From: Zygnema cylindricum
Lineage: Eukaryota; Streptophyta; Zygnematophyceae; Zygnematales; Zygnemataceae
Direction of reading: 5' to 3'
Assembly: GCA_037447655.1 (NCBI GenBank)
Contig: JBBHKE010002176.1
Coordinates: 62,001-126,000 of the forward strand
DNA: 64,000 nt
The notes under the pieces: model-generated
Told to the model about the DNA's origin: nothing
The model's database searches: none
What the model saw: the letters and a program-made list of their open reading frames with translations, nothing else
Part shown: in pieces, positions 1 to 11,474 of the stretch
How positions within the stretch are numbered: position 1 is the first letter of the stretch
Layout of the letters: every line of letters starts with the position of its first letter
Program-made: the position numbers and the translations under genes

Positions 1-618
1 AATCTCACAACATCTCAAGCTGAGTCACTCAACGATACTCTTTGAATTTGATCAAACAATCCGAGGCGTCCAAAAATAAACATCGTGTGATTGACGCGAT
101 TTTGCGTCACCACTGCTTGAAAAATAACGGCGGACTTTGTCCACCGTCCGTCACTCTTTTCGGCACCCTTGATGTCGCGCCACGTTCCACTTCAGTCCAC
201 TTGACGAAGTGATATCGTACCATCCAAATCTGTACCGTTTGAAACCACGTACTTTGCCATAAATCTTGCGTGCCTAATGTAAGGTACGTCAACTACAACG
301 CTTGTACCGGTGGCGTCCCATTTAATAAATGTTGTTTGTCGCATTATGTTTCGTATGGCCGGCGTACTTTTTCAAACAATTCGAATATTTCAAATCGGAT
401 CGCTTCGCGATCCGCCGTCCATTTCAATTACGCGAACCGTACTTTTACATATGTTTGTTTGCGTCACTCAATTAGTACTTCTGTAAGTTGAACTTCAATT
501 AATTTCACTTCTCCCCCCAACCTGAAAATCCATTCGTACCACCACATTATTTTCGATAATTACGTACGCACGCAAACATGCGCACGCACGTACGAACCTT
601 AAACTTCTAAAAACAACA
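1..618 (+). repeat. Putative right part of 5' LTR of copia element 1
   Basis: No gene is visible here. The stretch ends CTTCTAAAAACAACA at 604-618, the approximate inverse complement of TGTTGTTTTTAGAAAG at 4891, where the 3' LTR starts. LTRs start TG, end CA and carry short inverted ends, so 618 is probably the 5' LTR/internal boundary. However, I could not see extended similarity between this stretch and the sequence after 4891, so the two LTRs may be very diverged or come from different elements. The left end lies outside the window. Confidence 0.4.
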
Positions 619-670
619 GTTGTTCAGCCATCGGTCTTTGTGGAAGTTTCCTCTCTTGATTTTTTCTACA

Positions 671-1700
671 ATGACTACTGTTGCATCTTCTTCATCTTCA
701 GTGCAAGCAATTGTCTCAAAACAACAGGTCACGTGCCCGCTTTCACGAATTCCGGTCTTTGATGGACGCGAATATCTGCATTGGGCAGATTTGGTTAGGT
801 CTTACTTCAAGCAAGTAAAGCTTATTGATGTGTTAAATGGATTCTTGGCAGAATCTGATGCCAACTTTGATCAGAAAAATGACCAAGCTTTGCATTTAGT
901 GAAGCTTATGATATCAAAAGAAATGCATATGACATATATTAATGTTACAAAGGCATCAGAATTGTGGGATGCATTGAAATCTTCTTATGTTAAAGCTAGT
1001 GACCAGCATGAGATTATAACTGGTGGTCAAATCTATGAGTAGCAGATCTATGAGTATAAGTACACAGGCGGTAGCATGGTGGAATACGCTAATCGGTTTC
1101 GAATGGTGGTCAGATCTATGAGTAGCAGATCTATGAGTATAAGTACACATGCGGTATTAGAGTGGAATACGCTAATCGGTTTCGAATGTTACAGTCAAAA
1201 AATGCATGTGTTCTGGGGGAACTTTCTCCCCTTATCATCAGGCCATGATTCTCTTAAAGGGGCTTCCTAGTGAATATAAAGGAGCCTCAGATGAAATGAA
1301 AAAATTGTCTAAACCTCATTGGAATTTGCAAACAGCTATAAAGTTTATTTTAGCAGAAGTGGCTACTCAGACAGTCTTAGGATTTGGAAAACCAGCTGTA
1401 GCATTCACGGCTCAATTTCAGAGGGAAAGTAGATATCAAGGGAACCAGTTTAATCCTGAGTTTCAGAAATGTGTTTACTGTTATATTGATGGTCATTCCT
1501 TCAGAGCTTGTCTTTTGTATATGAAAGCTCTTGAAACAGGTATCTTCCAAAAAGGATGGAGACACCGCGGACCTCCCATTTCCCAAAAAATTCCGAATAA
1601 AACTGTTGCCTTTTCAGCAGAGGATACGGAATTCGAGAAGAAGAAGACCAAGGAAGAGACACCTGATGTGACCTATTTTCTGAAAACTGATAACAAAGAG
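671..1700 (+). pseudogene. copia gag remnant (element 1)
   Basis: The start at 671 (M-T-T-V-A-S-S) opens a copia-type gag that makes the particle shell in intact relatives. The N-terminal part carries the usual ELWDALKSSY-like segment near 960-990. Translation stops at 1040, inside an 83-bp tandem duplication, and resumes in another frame near 1206. A CCHC zinc knuckle (C-x2-C-x4-H-x4-C, CVYCYIDGHSFRAC) lies near 1470-1512, so the knuckle ligands survive although the gene is broken. Confidence 0.8.
1022..1187 (+). repeat. 83-bp tandem duplication inside gag
   Basis: Two consecutive copies (1022-1104 and 1105-1187) share a start in GGTGGTC, the doublet ATCTATGAGTAGCAGATC and an end in GGTTTCGAAT, with only a few substitutions. 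83 is not a multiple of three, so the duplication itself shifts the gag frame. It is probably an inactivating event specific to this copy. Confidence 0.85.
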
Positions 1701-1734
1701 TTATTTGCTCTTGCCAAACTCGATATGATGGAAG

Positions 1735-2953
1735 GAGAAAAGGACCTCGGATGGATAATGGATTCCGACAGCTCTTCACACATGTGCTAGAACAAGTCTT
1801 GGTTTAAAGAGATGTCTTCTATTCCTTTACGTCAGATCTTATATGCTTGTGGCTATGCCGTTGAATCAAATGCCAAAGGAAACATAGATCAAGATTGTGT
1901 GATAGATCGAAAGGTTGTTAAAAGAACTTTGTATGATGTCTTGTATGTTCCAAAGTTTAAGAAAAATATGTTTTCTATGTCTGTAGCTGAAAGCAAAGGC
2001 TTTGAGGTTCTCCAAAAAAATGGCAAGAAAATAGTGAGCAAGGATGGAAGAGTAGCTCTAGTAGGAACTAGAGGCCCAAACTTTTTGTACCACATGGACC
2101 TGGCTAATAAAATTGATTTTGCTTACTCCACTGTCCTATGTGATAATGTTTTGTGGCATAAAAGGCTTGGTCATGTGCATCATGAGAGACTTACTAAGAT
2201 GACAAATCATAATATGATAGAGGGAGTCAAGCTTGGTCAAAAAGAGTCTCATGATTGTGATGGTTATGCTCTTGGAAAGATTCACAAACTTCCTCTACCA
2301 CAAGTTTCTGATTACCGAGCCACAGATCTCCTTGTATTATTCACTCTGATGTCTTCAGCCCTTCCAAAGTTCTCTCTCTTGGTGGTAGCCGCTACTTTGT
2401 CTCCTTAACAGACGACTACTCCCGGTACACTCATCTATACCTCATGAAGGAGAAAAGAGAAAACTTCACTGACTTTCATAACTACAAAATCTGGGCGGAG
2501 AAACTTCACGGCAAATCTATTATTCCTTTGCGGACAGATAATGGAGAAGAGTATGTATCTCATGCCTTTGCTGATTTTTTGAAAGAAAATGGCATCTCTC
2601 GTGAACTTACTGCTCCGTACACTCCGGAACAAAATGGTGTGGCCGAGAGACTCAATCAGACTTTAACCGAATGTGTTCGCTCTATGATGGCTGATAAAGA
2701 TGTGGATCCAAAGTTTTGGGGGGAAGCTTTTCTTTGTACTTCCAACATCAGAAATAGAGTAGAAACCGGAGTTGTTAAGGGTAAGACACCTTATGAAGTA
2801 TGGATAGGCAGAAAGCCAAATGTCAATCATTTTAGGTTCTTTGGTAGCAAATGCTTTATCTTGATAATCTTCCTAATTGGAAGCTTAGTCCAAAATCTCT
2901 ACCTGGTGTCTTTTGAGGCTATAATGATAAATCAGAGGTTGTGGAGTGTATAA
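1735..2953 (+). pseudogene. copia protease-integrase remnant (element 1)
   Basis: The protease motif that is normally D-S/T-G reads WIMDSDSSSHMC, with Gly replaced by Asp, and is followed at once by a TAG stop. The GAG-pre-integrase block WHKRLGHVHHERL follows. In the HHCC zinc finger the first expected Cys pair reads CDGY instead of CDGC. The integrase core ends with PYTPEQNGVAERLN, which contains the catalytic Glu. Frame changes occur near 2400. Protease and zinc-finger substitutions plus stops show that the protein is dead. Confidence 0.85.
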
Positions 2954-3329
2954 TCCTGAGAGGATGCCTTGTGATAGCCAGAATATTTAGATTAAAGAAG
3001 AAGTCAATATGTAGATGTTTTGTATGGATGACTAAAAGGAATGAGAAAATACAAAAGTATATCATTCTTGAGTAGGAACCTTTTACTCCATCTCCTTCTA
3101 CTTCCTCTACCTCTCTACCATATGTCTTTGGGCCGTCAGATTCTACTTCCGGAGCTGCTCCTACCACTACACGCCCTCTACGAAACATTAGGGGACCAAC
3201 AGTTCTCGCCTCAGATTTTCCGGGGGGAAGAAGGCAAAGTAGCCGCCTTCAAGGTGACCAAGTGGAGAGTGCTTTTTCTGCAAGCACAGGGGAGCCGCTT
3301 ACTATTCAAGAAGCCTTTTCCATTCCTGA

Positions 3330-4867
3330 AAAGGATCATTGGATCTTGGCTGCAAATGATGAGATAAAGTCAATTATGGAAGCCCAAACTTGGGAACTTG
3401 TGGAGCTCCCACCGAACCGGAAAGCTATCGGTTGTAAGTGGGTCTTCAAATTAAAATTGAATCCTGATAGTACAATTGAGAGATATAAAGGTAGATTGGT
3501 CGCTAAGGGATTTAGTCAGAAGGAGGGAATTCATTATGAAGAGAGCTTCTTTTCGTGGTTCGCTTTACTACTGTTAGAGTTTTGTTGTCTCTTGCTACAA
3601 TAGAGGATAAGGAATTGCATCAGATGGACGTTAAGATAGCTTTCTTGCATGGTGATTTGGAAGAAGTAATTTATATGAAGCAGCTAGAGATGTATGCAGA
3701 AAAAGGGAAAGAAAATCAGGTCTTTAAACAATTGAAGTTCCTCTATAGTCAGAAACAGGCTCCGAGACAATGGAACTTGAAGTTAGATTAGTTCTTAACC
3801 AATCTTGGCTTTAACAAGATAAGTTCACATCATTCAGTCTATGTAATGCAAGGTGAGGATGGAGTGATTTATGTGGCTGTGTATGTAGATGATTTGTTGT
3901 TGATTAGTAAATCTATCAATGAAATTAATAAAATAAAATCAGATCTAAATTCTCCTTTTGAAATGAAGGACTTCGGTGAGGCTTAGTATATTATAGGAAT
4001 TCAGGTAGAAAGAGATAGGAAAAGGAGAATTATTTATCTAACTCAGAAAGAACAATCTGGAACATGCTAGAAAAGTTTGGTATGTCAGAAGCAAAGGGAA
4101 GTGCCACCCCTATGGAATTCAGGCAGAAGTTGGAGGGTACAGAAATTGATGGTGGTGTTTTGGTTGATGATTTTTGGGATTTAGGGGAGGCAAATTTTAT
4201 GTCCTCCATTCGTTACAAGGAGATTGTCAGAAGCCTCATCTATTTCATCAACTGTACTCGTCCGGACATTGCAACCGCACTTGGAGCCTTGAGCTGAAGC
4301 CTGCAAAATCCGAGGAAGTTGGACTATGAGGCAGCGAAGAGAGTTCTTCGTTATCTTGCAGGAACTCGAAATCTTAGACTCTCTCTCGGTGGAGAGGAAG
4401 TCAAAATTCATACATGGAGCGATGCAAGCTACGGAGATATGCCCAGCCAACGCTCCACCACCGGATACATTCTGAAGATTGGAAGTGGAACTTGCAGCTG
4501 GAGCAGCAAACTTCAGAAGAAAACAGCTCAGTCTACCATAGAGGCTGAGTACATGGCTGCCAGCTCGGCAGTTAAGGAGTTACTTTGGGTAAAGTCTCTT
4601 CTCTAAGAGCTTCTCTATATGCAATCTGGACCATAGATAGTGTGGTGTGACAATCAAGCAGCAATCGCTATTGCATCTAATCCCAGTCATCACTCTAAGA
4701 GTAAGCACATTGATATCAGGTTACATTTTGTAAGAGAAAAGGTGATGGGAAAAGTCTTGAAGTTGAGTTATTTACCGGATGAGCAAATGGTGGCTGATAT
4801 GATGACGAAACCCTTGCCTGCACCCAAATTGAAGTTCTGTAGAGAAGCATGTGGACTGAGTGACTAG
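3330..4867 (+). pseudogene. copia reverse transcriptase-RNase H remnant (element 1)
   Basis: RT begins around the WELVELPPNRKAIGCKWVFK segment (about 3390-3450), continues through QMDVKIAFLHGDLEE (about 3620-3660) and the catalytic YVDD (about 3882-3893). RNase H follows with WSDASYGDMPSQRSTTGY (about 4414-4467), a conserved TIEAEYMA segment, and WCDNQAAIAIASNP near 4645. The frame is broken near 3600, 3790, 3990 and 4298, and by a stop at about 4604. Confidence 0.9.
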
Positions 4868-4875
4868 CAAGGTCT

Positions 4876-4890
4876 AAAGCTTTAGGGGAG
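4876..4890 (+). other. Polypurine tract next to 3' LTR (element 1)
   Basis: AAAGCTTTAGGGGAG lies directly before TGTTG at 4891. The same AAAGCTTTAGGGGAG|TGTT junction appears in inverse complement at 32241-32256 in copia element 2, which supports both the boundary and the family relationship. In copia-type elements this tract primes plus-strand DNA synthesis. Confidence 0.8.
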
Positions 4891-5639
4891 TGTTGTTTTT
4901 AGAAAGCTTTAGTCCTCTCTATGCCTCAGTTGTAAGGGAGAGAGAGTTGTTCAAGACTTAATATTATTTTTGGTTGAGTTCGGTTTAGTAATTACTGAAA
5001 TTAGTGTGACAGTGAAGTTAGGAGTTCACGGTTCATTCGCACTTGGGACACGCGGCGTCACTTGAGAGAAATGCGTGAGTATGTCCTCCGTGGACGTACG
5101 GAAGTTCGGCAGGACCACAGGACTTCGTGAAGTCACATCTACGGTGCAAGAATCCTCTAATCGGACGGGTGACGGCCGCCGCCAACAAATGCTAACAAGG
5201 CGTGACTATATCAATATCACTTTACGTTGTTTGAACGTCGGTGTAATTTTTTGGTAGAACAGAATTTTGACTATAGCGAATTAGTTGTTTAGTGTTGAGA
5301 ATGTGGTTTATGACATACCTTCAGTACACAGGTATGCTCACAGTATTTGTTGTGTTAGAATGTTAGATGTATGGCTAGAATGCCTCCGTACAGCTTAGTG
5401 TAGTTTCAGTGTATAGAAGTAGGACTTAGTGAATTTGAGTCATTAGGAACAAATGATATGAAAAACTGTACACTCAGTTTTTATGAAAATTCACCTCTGA
5501 ATATCTCACAGATTTGTAAGCAAAATTAAATGAAATTTTGTGTGAATGTTTTTTTGTACGATATTTACAATCAAGTGGATTCATAGGATTATTGTGTCTC
5601 GGTATTGAAAGTTATTGTCTTTCAAATTTGATGTTTTAT
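4891..5639 (+). repeat. 3' LTR of copia element 1 (right end uncertain)
   Basis: It starts TGTTGTTTTTAGAAAGC after the polypurine tract. Blocks such as AAATTAGTGTGACRG and GGACACGCG(G/T)CGTCACTT are shared with the inverse-oriented LTR left of 32241, confirming LTR identity. From 5640 the sequence resembles the element's own leader and gag start, so the LTR probably ends shortly before. I cannot fix its last base. From 4908 onward it is part of the tandem genomic duplication. Confidence 0.65.
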
Positions 5640-5741
5640 CATCGGTATTTGTGGAAGCTTCCTCTCTTGATTTGTTCTACAATGACTACTATTGTTGTTT
5701 CTTCTTCATCTTCAGTATTAGCAATTGTCTCATAACAACAA
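5640..5741 (+). repeat. Second copy of copia leader and gag start, truncated
   Basis: The stretch from CATCGGTATTTGTGGAAG through the start codon M-T-T to GCAATTGTCTCATAACAAC closely matches 629-726 of element 1 (the leader before and the first codons of gag). It lies immediately after an LTR and is cut off about 50 bp into gag. This gives an LTR-internal-LTR-internal order, expected from unequal recombination between LTRs or from a second adjacent element that was later truncated. It is also present at 15557-15658. Confidence 0.75.
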
Positions 5742-6023
5742 TTGATACTCGTGGCAGCTTAATGTAGTCAGTTTTTGAAGTGTAGTAGCACTTCACTTTA
5801 TTGGGCAAACCAGATTTTATATGAGGGTTTGATTTTATATGGGATAATACAATTTCGGTTTTTCCCATGCTTACATGTTTTGTATTTTGTATAATGTGGA
5901 ATTTGATGCATTTATAAGTATTCAAGTGTGTTTTACTCGAGATGTAGTTAAGGTGGTGTATGGAAATGGTGTTTGCGTGTGGTCTGGATTTATCGACTTT
6001 GCTGCCTTGTACATGATAAAAAA
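5742..6023. other. Stretch without a gene; contains divergent patch
   Basis: No coding region is supported. About 15 substitutions separate 5868-6020 from its copy at 15785-15937, while the flanks on both sides are identical between units. Confidence 0.6.
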
Positions 6024-6292
6024 TCTAGCGACGAGTATGCTTCGTAGCTGGTTAAACATCCAGCGGCGAATTTTTCTCGTTGTTATTTTTTGAAACTGCA
6101 CTTCCATAATATTCAATGGTTGCCCATTCAGCGGCGAAGCTGCCTCGTCGCTGAATGGAAATCCAGCGGCCAGACTACTTCGTCGTTATCTCCGAAAAAG
6201 CAAAGAGAATGCATTTTTTGTTTGCAATCAATCTAACGACGAGTCTCTCTCATCGCATGGCCTTACAGCGGCAAGGTTGGTTTGTCGCTAGT
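6024..6292. repeat. Cluster of six short hairpins, core GCGACGAG/CTCGTCGC (copy A)
   Basis: Six imperfect inverted repeats of about 27-35 bp lie at 6024-6050, 6058-6086, 6124-6158, 6161-6189, 6232-6260 and 6264-6292. Stems are variants of CATTCAGCGRCGAR pairing with YTCGTCGCTGAATG across a 4-6 bp loop. The one at 6124-6158 is the best formed. The same stem type occurs in the array at 51801-52085. The nature of the element is unknown to me. Confidence 0.7.
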
Positions 6293-7059
6293 CCCTTAAG
6301 AGTGAGTTTGCATAATAGGTGGAAAAGATTGTGAGCTATCAACAAAGAAAAATGTGGATATTTTGCAAAAAAATAGCATTTTGATTGGGCTGAATTGAGG
6401 AAAAACTGGAGTGAATGAAAAAAGCAAATTCTTTCATGTAACAAAAGCACAATACGACTAAGATACGTGGTGAGCAGTAGGATAAATGAAGTAGTATCGT
6501 CAGCATACACAGATGATACACAAGGGAAAAAATGCAGAGGACACAATATATATTCCAATATGAAATAGTCATTGAGACAACATGATACCAAATGAAAAAA
6601 GCCACAATGGATAGAAAATGTAGAATAAGTTGACACAAATAAAGTCATTGATTAATAACAATGGAAGAAAAAATACCAAAATTTTATAGTTCATTGTGAT
6701 ATCTTTTTACAACGTCATACTAAAACAAAAGTGAAATGAAGCCAATTAATCTACAGTATGATACAAAGCACTATGTACTTCACTATTCCTAACGCTTGCG
6801 TCTGAAGCACAGAAAACCTCCATTAATAAAAAAAAAACTTTGGTAATACTACGCACACTATCTAAATATTAATGATCCGCCACGACGAAGAGAGATCCCT
6901 GGAAAGTTTTTCACGGTTTGCTCCAAACGCTGTCATCCGCTCAAACACCTTGAAGATGATACTTTCTTCTTCCTACCGATCACATGTTGCCGTTGGAAGC
7001 GGATTAATACAACGACCGTTGGATGGTGAACACCGAATGAATAAGTTGATCGTCGATTA
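6293..7059. other. Stretch without recognised features (copy A)
   Basis: AT-rich DNA. Open frames here are short, have no recognisable motif, and recur identically in copy B only because the whole block is duplicated. Confidence 0.5.
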
Positions 7060-7560
7060 GAGTATCGAACACAAAAGAGAGAGAAATGGAAAAGGAATAA
7101 TAGGGGTATATGAGTTCGACAAAAATAATGAGGAGGGACGGAAAGTCAAGAAAGGAGACTGACGTATTCAGAGAGAGCAATAAGGGAGATAGAGACATAG
7201 CGAGAGAGTGAGCATGGGAGGCTAATGGATAGGGAGAACAAGAAGGTGGGAGGGGGAGGGAGGATAAAGTGTGGAGGAGGGAGTGTGAGGAATTCAAGGG
7301 GGGAGAGAGAGAGAGAAGGGGAGGAAAAGGTTGAATGACAGGTTGAGAGAGTGAGAAAGCAGGATGGCGAGCAATAATGAGAGGAAAAAGAGTGTGAGAG
7401 GATGGACAAGGGACAATGGCGGAGAGGAATGGCGGGGAGGAAAGGCACGGGGGATGCAGATGAGGTTGGATTAAAGAGTGGGAGAGAGAGTGGACGAGGA
7501 AGATCGAGGGAGCGAGGAAAAAAAAGTGGGAGAGAGTGAGGGAGGGAGAGGTAGAGGGCG
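7060..7560. repeat. Purine-rich (GA/GGA) low-complexity tract (copy A)
   Basis: About 500 bp of plus-strand purine-rich sequence with many GAGAG and GGGAGG runs. The long minus-strand frames through it encode only Ser/Leu/Pro-rich low-complexity sequence and have no gene-like features. Copy B is at 16977-17478. Confidence 0.75.
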
Positions 7561-7894
7561 CATTCAAGTTAATAACAATGATGAAAAAGAAGGAAGGATA
7601 AAAGAAGGAATCTAAGTATTTTCGTGTTTCATTCCAAAAAATGTGAGGTATAACAAATAGTGTGCGAGAGAGAGGAAAAGGCGACGAAAGAATAAAAATT
7701 TGCAAAGGACCCATGAACAAAAGAGGAGGTCCGAGACCCCTGCAAAGGTTTCTCCATATATGCGCAAATTTTTCTCCATATATGCGCGTGACAGGCAGGA
7801 AAAAATATAAAGAGTGCTCTCCCTCATGCTAAAAATTTCCAATTTGTGTGGCATGTGCGTGGAAATTTTTTCATTCGTTGTTCGAGTCATATTT

Positions 7895-7933
7895 AAACTA
7901 AAATCACCTCGCAAAGTGATTTTAGATAAAGTT
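7895..7933. repeat. Palindrome of the CACCTCGC/GCGAGGTG family (copy A)
   Basis: CTAAAATCACCTCGC is followed within 3 bp by GTGATTTTAGATAAAG, a near-perfect palindrome. The same sequence forms the ends of repeats at 25430-26541. It is probably a relic of two abutting element ends. Copy B lies at 17813-17851. Confidence 0.6.
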
Positions 7934-9280
<1,347 letters not shown>

Positions 9281-11474
9281 AAGTTGATCTAACGGCCAAA
9301 GGTTTAAGTTGCCATCGTTTGTATAACATTTAATAAACATTGATTCGCAACCATTTGTTGTTGATCGCCATTGTCCCCCATGCAATTGGTTTGAATATGC
9401 GTGAAAGGAAATTGTGAGACCATACCACTGTGGGAAAAGATGGCATGCAAAAAGCGTAGATGCGCTTTTTTTCGAAACGATCGAAACCATAACCTGTGAG
9501 GCACAAATGACTAAAAAACAACATTTAAACGTGGTACAACAAATAAACATTAGACACGAACCGGACCGAAACACTTATTTCGCAAACCTGATATCCACGG
9601 AAGTTCGCCGAAGCGATGATCCGCCCAATTCAACAATCTACATCTAATTGTATGTCTCCATGTGCCAAATTAAGGGTCTTTTTCTATCGTTTTCCTCTAA
9701 AACTTAGAGCCGTGCCGCGTAAGTTTCAAACGTACAAAAAAATCGAAAAAAAGAGAAATACATTTTTTTTGGCGGGGGTCTCAAGATTCTGATGCCATTT
9801 CACGTCGACCGGACGGGAGACGCAAAGGCAAAGCGCATCTCCTTCAACCGTGAAACGGCATATGCTGTAAAGCGGTATATCTACAGTGTCACGGATAGTC
9901 ATGCGACGTCATAAAAAGTTACAAAAATTAACGTGCATCATCACAAATTGTAGATGTTGTCAATCGTCACGGGCATTGTCAGTGTATACAACCGCCACAC
10001 CTTAAGTAGCAATTTCGTTCTTATACACAGGGACACCTGAAATTCGGGTTTTTTAGGATCTTTGCTAAAAAACAAATTAAGTTCGCCAAGTTACAAGTAC
10101 ATGGAGAGATTTTAGCTCCGCATTGAGAAACTTTACACTTTTGTGCGCGTTCAGATTTTATGTTGATCCTATCACGTACTTATAGCAGTAAGACAAAGCT
10201 GCCACAAGAAAAGAGCACAAGGGACAAATGCCGCGTAGTAGGATGTGACAGGCAATTAACACGACGACCATGTCATTTGTCACAAGAAAGCAAAACCGAT
10301 GTAAAAAGCAATGTGAGAATAGTGTCATGTATTGTCAACATTGCAATGTCAACCAATCCATACCTATCAACAGTTGAAGTGTGGAACCAAATCCCACGTT
10401 GAACATAAAAAGAAAAAATCGTAAGGCACGATCCTCTTTTATTAAATGTGTAGAGTACAACATACAACAAATTCTGTACAATTGGCATTGTTGTGTATCG
10501 GTATCCAACTGCCGATAAGCGATATGTATTTTTTTTTCACCTACTTATAATCGATATATTCGTCCAGTATATCGATATCGTAATTATGGCGATAAATTTT
10601 CGATATATTGCGATGAATATTGATAATAATCGGGCTGATAAGTATCCACGATAATTTCGTATTGTGGTACGGAATGGATTGTGCAATATTTTCCAAAAGC
10701 CCCACCCCCCCCGCGCCGCGATATCTCCGTACTCACTTTGTACTTTATTTCCATACTGTAATTCCTTACTTTTGGAACGGACCACCCCTCCTAATTGAGT
10801 ATCAGCAGTCGGAGCGACATTATTGGAGGACATTATTGGACCTCCAGTAAAATTATGGAAGTGAGTAAAATACTATTCTTGTTCGATTTTTTGGTTAGAT
10901 ACAGGATCGTAGGTTTGAGTGTGGCAACGGTTCAAGTGTGGCAACTCCATGGCAGAGCCCAGTTGAATTATATTAACGTGTAATAATTTTTAATCAGCTC
11001 TCAACCCTCAGTTGCTCTTAGAGATAAAACCTTCAAGAAAATACGCGATAGCAGCCATCTGAAGTCATGGGTGAAGTTAACAAATGTCCGAGATGCCATG
11101 TAAACGAGCCCCACTCAAAAAAGGAAAAAAGAAACCATAACAATGTCCTTTAGTGCACACTAATTGAGATAATAAACTGTGCCTCTTGTTGTTGATTGTA
11201 TACATTAAGGTTCCAATTCAGTTAAGCTAGGTATCTGATACTTATAAATAACATCCATTTCGAAACATGAACAAAACAAACCAAAATTTGACAGCAATCT
11301 ACTAGTTGCAATCCATTTTCAAGTCCGTAGTTCAAGTTATCTATTTCAGAGGTCAAGATTGACATGGCCCAACAAATTAAGTCGTTGATGTGATCAAATA
11401 ACAACAAATTTTGACATTTTTTTTCCAATATATTTATAAACAGTTCAGGTTTCAATTCACAACTTTATGCGATC
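9281..11474. other. Downstream region of glycosyltransferase copy 1, no gene seen
   Basis: No coding region is supported. Around 10500-10680 the DNA is rich in ATCGATAT-type words, similar in composition to the hAT-like element at 24354-25180, but I could not find terminal inverted repeats or a target duplication. The part nearest 11474 is the presumed 3' UTR of the minus-strand gene. Confidence 0.5.

Larger units (their letters stand above)
619..4890 (+). mobile_element. Ty1/copia-type LTR retrotransposon 1, internal region, decayed
   Basis: Domain order is gag, protease, integrase, reverse transcriptase, RNase H. Integrase before RT is diagnostic of Ty1/copia rather than Ty3/gypsy. The reading frame is broken by several stops and frameshifts (for example stops at 1040-1042 and 1788-1790, and frame changes near 2400, 3600 and 4300), so the copy is not autonomous. 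It is followed by a polypurine tract (4876-4890) and an LTR start at 4891. The segment following the LTR end does not show a clear canonical tRNA binding site. Confidence 0.9.

Noticed and set aside
6250-6648. 132-residue minus-strand frame with hydrophobic stretches
   Set aside because: No family resemblance, lies partly in the hairpin cluster, and there is no splice or promoter support.
7004-7720. 238-residue minus-strand frame in both duplicated units
   Set aside because: Low-complexity Ser/Leu/Pro translation of a purine-rich tract. Presence in copy B reflects duplication, not selection, and the frame is shifted there by a one-base indel.
10500-10680. Possible second hAT-like element because of ATCGATATA words
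   Set aside because: Composition is similar to 24354-25180, but no inverted ends or 8-bp target duplication could be found.
11222-11455. 77-residue minus-strand frame just downstream of the glycosyltransferase
   Set aside because: Located in the presumed 3' UTR, not recognised, and duplicated only because the block is duplicated.
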